A stretch of DNA of 64,000 nt, from the NCBI GenBank assembly GCA_964203655.1, contig CAXNMJ010000001.1:186001-250000 (forward strand), given 5' to 3'. The stretch's first letter is position 1; every line of letters starts with the position of its first letter. The position numbers and the translations under genes were made by a program. Source of the stretch: BACL27 sp947488385 (GTDB taxonomy: Bacteria; Actinomycetota; Acidimicrobiia; Acidimicrobiales; Ilumatobacteraceae). Of the stretch, positions 62,247 to 64,000 are shown in pieces. Below the pieces are notes generated by a model. That model had not been told where the DNA came from, did no database searches, and was given only the letters and a program-made list of their open reading frames with translations.

Positions 62247-63542
62247 GTGCCCAACGCTATTTCAAAACAGCAATTGCAAAATCATTGCGATGTCTTGATA
62301 GTCGGCGCAGGACCTGCGGGCATCGCTGCGGCTTTGACGCTCGCCGCCACTGGCAAAGATGTTCTGGTAATCGATAAAGCAGTGTTTCCGCGCGACAAAT
62401 GTTGCGGCGATGGCTTGACCACTGGTGCGTTGCGTATTCTCGAGATGCTTGGCTTTGATCCCGATTCGGTTCCGAATTATCAAGTCTGCACCGACGTCTG
62501 GTTGCGCTCACCGTCTGGTCGCGAAATACAACTCGACCTCCCAAATAAGAACGGTGATCACGCAAGCACAACAAGCCAATTTGCGGCGATCGCCCCACGT
62601 ATCGAACTAGACAACGCACTTGTTCAACACGCTCGTACTCGAGGCGTTCGCATCGTTGAATCATGCGCATTCGTTTCTGTGCTTAGCCAAACATCTCACG
62701 ACATCACCGTCGCAACCGATCTTGCAAACGAATACAAAGAGATAACTGCAAGGTTCGTCGTTGCCGCTGACGGCATGTGGTCACCCGTGCGCAAAGCATT
62801 AGGTGCGGCACAAAGCGGATATCTCGGCGAATGGCACGCATTTCGCCAATACGTCAGCAACGTCACGGGCAAAGCCAACAAACGACTTTATGTTTGGTTT
62901 GAAAAAGATTTGCTACCGGGTTATGCCTGGTCATTTCCGCTTCCCAATGGTCGTGCCAACATCGGCTTTGGCATCTTGCGCGGATCAAATTACACGGTGC
63001 AAGAAATGAAAGCGCTGTGGGTTGAACTTTTGAGTCGGCCACACATTGCCGATGCCCTCGGCAAAGACGCAACACTCGAGGGCCGGCACACTGCTTGGCC
63101 AATTCCGGCGCGAGTCACAGGTGCAAAACTTTCATCAGGTCGTGCGCTATTTATCGGCGACGCCGCATGTGCCGCCGACACAATGACCGGCGAAGGTATC
63201 GGTCAAGCCTTGTTAACGGGTGTGCTTGCCGGTGAGGCGATCATCGGTTCACGTGACTACGACGAAAATACGATCGCAAAAAAATATGCGAAAAAAATGA
63301 AGCACGAGTTCTTCGCCGACCATCGCATGTCGTTTGCGCTTGGCAAAATTTTAAAAAATGCTGTTTTGACGCGGGGCGTATTGCGACTTGCAGGGTCAAC
63401 TGGTTGGACACGACGCAACTTCGTTCGCTGGATGTTTGAAGACGAGCCACGGGCGTCTTTGTTCACACCCACGCGTTGGCATCGCAAGTTTCTTAAACGC
63501 GATGGCGCCTTCAAATCAACTAATACCCAGCCCAACAACTAG
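62247..63542 (+). CDS. Geranylgeranyl-reductase family FAD-dependent oxidoreductase
   Basis: About 431 residues from the GTG at 62247; an ATG at 62220 overlaps the divergent SDR start codon, and the frame further upstream is antisense to the SDR. The FAD motifs are DVLIVGAGPAGIAAALTLAATGKDVLVIDKA, KCCGDGLTTGALRIL, VVAADGMWSPVRKALG and ALFIGDAACAADTMTGEGIGQAL. Members reduce isoprenoid double bonds (menaquinone side chains, geranylgeranyl lipids). A leaderless start is suggested by TAGCCT seven bases upstream. Confidence 0.87.
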   Translation: MPNAISKQQLQNHCDVLIVGAGPAGIAAALTLAATGKDVLVIDKAVFPRDKCCGDGLTTGALRILEMLGFDPDSVPNYQVCTDVWLRSPSGREIQLDLPNKNGDHASTTSQFAAIAPRIELDNALVQHARTRGVRIVESCAFVSVLSQTSHDITVATDLANEYKEITARFVVAADGMWSPVRKALGAAQSGYLGEWHAFRQYVSNVTGKANKRLYVWFEKDLLPGYAWSFPLPNGRANIGFGILRGSNYTVQEMKALWVELLSRPHIADALGKDATLEGRHTAWPIPARVTGAKLSSGRALFIGDAACAADTMTGEGIGQALLTGVLAGEAIIGSRDYDENTIAKKYAKKMKHEFFADHRMSFALGKILKNAVLTRGVLRLAGSTGWTRRNFVRWMFEDEPRASLFTPTRWHRKFLKRDGAFKSTNTQPNN

Positions 63543-63553
63543 GTTTAAGTACC

Positions 63554-64000
63554 GTGCGCACACGTATCACCGAACTATTCGAGATCGAACACCCAGTCAT
63601 GTTGGCGGGTATGGGTGGCGTTTCATATCACCACCTTGTTGCTGCTGTAAGCGAAGCCGGTGGCATTGGCACTTTCGGCGCGTCGACAATGCGCGAAGGC
63701 GAACTCGCAGCAGAGATCACAGCACTTAAAAAACTTTCATCCAAACCATTTGGCGTTGATTTGCTCACTGCACTGCCACAACATTTCGAACAAGGCATTC
63801 GCGACGTAATCGATGGCGGTGCGCGAATTTTTGTTGCGGGCCTCGGCGTACCTCGCGACGCAATTGACCTGTTACACAGTCACAATATTTTGGTGGGTTC
63901 GATGTGCGGCAAAGTTCGACACGCAGTCGCCGCAGTTGCCAGTGGCTGCGACTTCGTTGTTGCCCAAGGCACCGAAGCTGGCGGCCACACAGGTCTTGTT
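63554..64000 (+). CDS. Nitronate monooxygenase / 2-nitropropane dioxygenase family (5' part, runs off window)
   Basis: 149 codons from a GTG to the window edge. The TIM-barrel start TRITELFEIEHPVMLAGMGGVSYHHLVAAVSEAGGIGTFG and VAQGTEAGGHTGLV with the catalytic-site His match the FMN-dependent nitronate monooxygenase family, which also contains FabK-like enoyl reductases. It follows the reductase-like gene by 11 bases and is probably co-transcribed. Confidence 0.88.
   Translation, partial: MRTRITELFEIEHPVMLAGMGGVSYHHLVAAVSEAGGIGTFGASTMREGELAAEITALKKLSSKPFGVDLLTALPQHFEQGIRDVIDGGARIFVAGLGVPRDAIDLLHSHNILVGSMCGKVRHAVAAVASGCDFVVAQGTEAGGHTGLV

Overview
The window is a gene-dense stretch of about 50% GC from a high-confidence actinobacterial chromosome, most likely class Acidimicrobiia. 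That class is an inference from mid GC, compact planktonic-style genes and the gene set; it was not tested phylogenetically. Phylum markers include the fused E2-E1 2-oxoglutarate decarboxylase (Kgd), the NucS mismatch endonuclease, a UvrD2-type helicase with an HRDC tail, and gene order matching the Mycobacterium lexA-nrdR, recA-miaB-miaA-dapF-hflX and coaD-rnc-smc-ftsY-ffh-rpsP-trmD-rplS neighbourhoods.

Layout: (1) 1-3.1 kb: 5' end of a molybdopterin oxidoreductase, a RibD-like reductase, and nrdR/LysM gene/lexA with several SOS boxes. (2) 3.1-8.4 kb: accessory genes (alkylsulfatase, a lipocalin-like protein, a phosphotransferase, GNAT, SIMPL). (3) 8.4-15.4 kb: dapC-hflX-dapF-miaA-miaB, then recA with a classic SOS promoter. 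(4) 15.4-23.4 kb: DUF983, a GSA-type aminotransferase, tRNA-His and tRNA-Lys, two flavodoxin-fold reductases, a PhyH-family gene that looks inserted, an rRNA/tRNA m5U methyltransferase, rpe and small proteins. (5) 23.4-41.1 kb: a long minus-strand block for translation, secretion and chromosome structure (yraN, rplS, trmD, rimM, khpA, rpsP, ffh, ftsY, smc, mutM, rnc, plsX, rpmF, DUF177, coaD, rsmD, recG, FakA-like). (6) 41.1-64 kb: a cold-shock-like protein, pckG, CoA-transferase, galK, uvrD2, xthA, an NYN-S1 protein, kgd, ettA, cysQ-like, nucS, an SDR, a geranylgeranyl-reductase-like flavoprotein and the start of a nitronate monooxygenase.

How it works together: most genes are housekeeping. 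SOS control (LexA boxes at lexA/LysM and recA) links repair and division arrest. miaA/miaB act in turn on tRNA A37; trmD, rimM, rpsP, rplS and rpmF serve ribosome production; ffh and ftsY are the SRP pair; plsX, rnc, mutM and smc share one block.

Two sequence-level themes stand out. Eight apparent frameshifts in seven otherwise intact genes are all single-base insertions, which points to insertion-biased sequencing or assembly error rather than gene decay; genes are annotated over their full reconstructed spans. Many starts have a TAnnnT -10 element 6-8 nt before the start codon and no Shine-Dalgarno, consistent with leaderless transcripts. No CRISPR array, insertion sequence, prophage, rRNA gene or replication origin was seen, and no gene-free stretch exceeds 300 bases.
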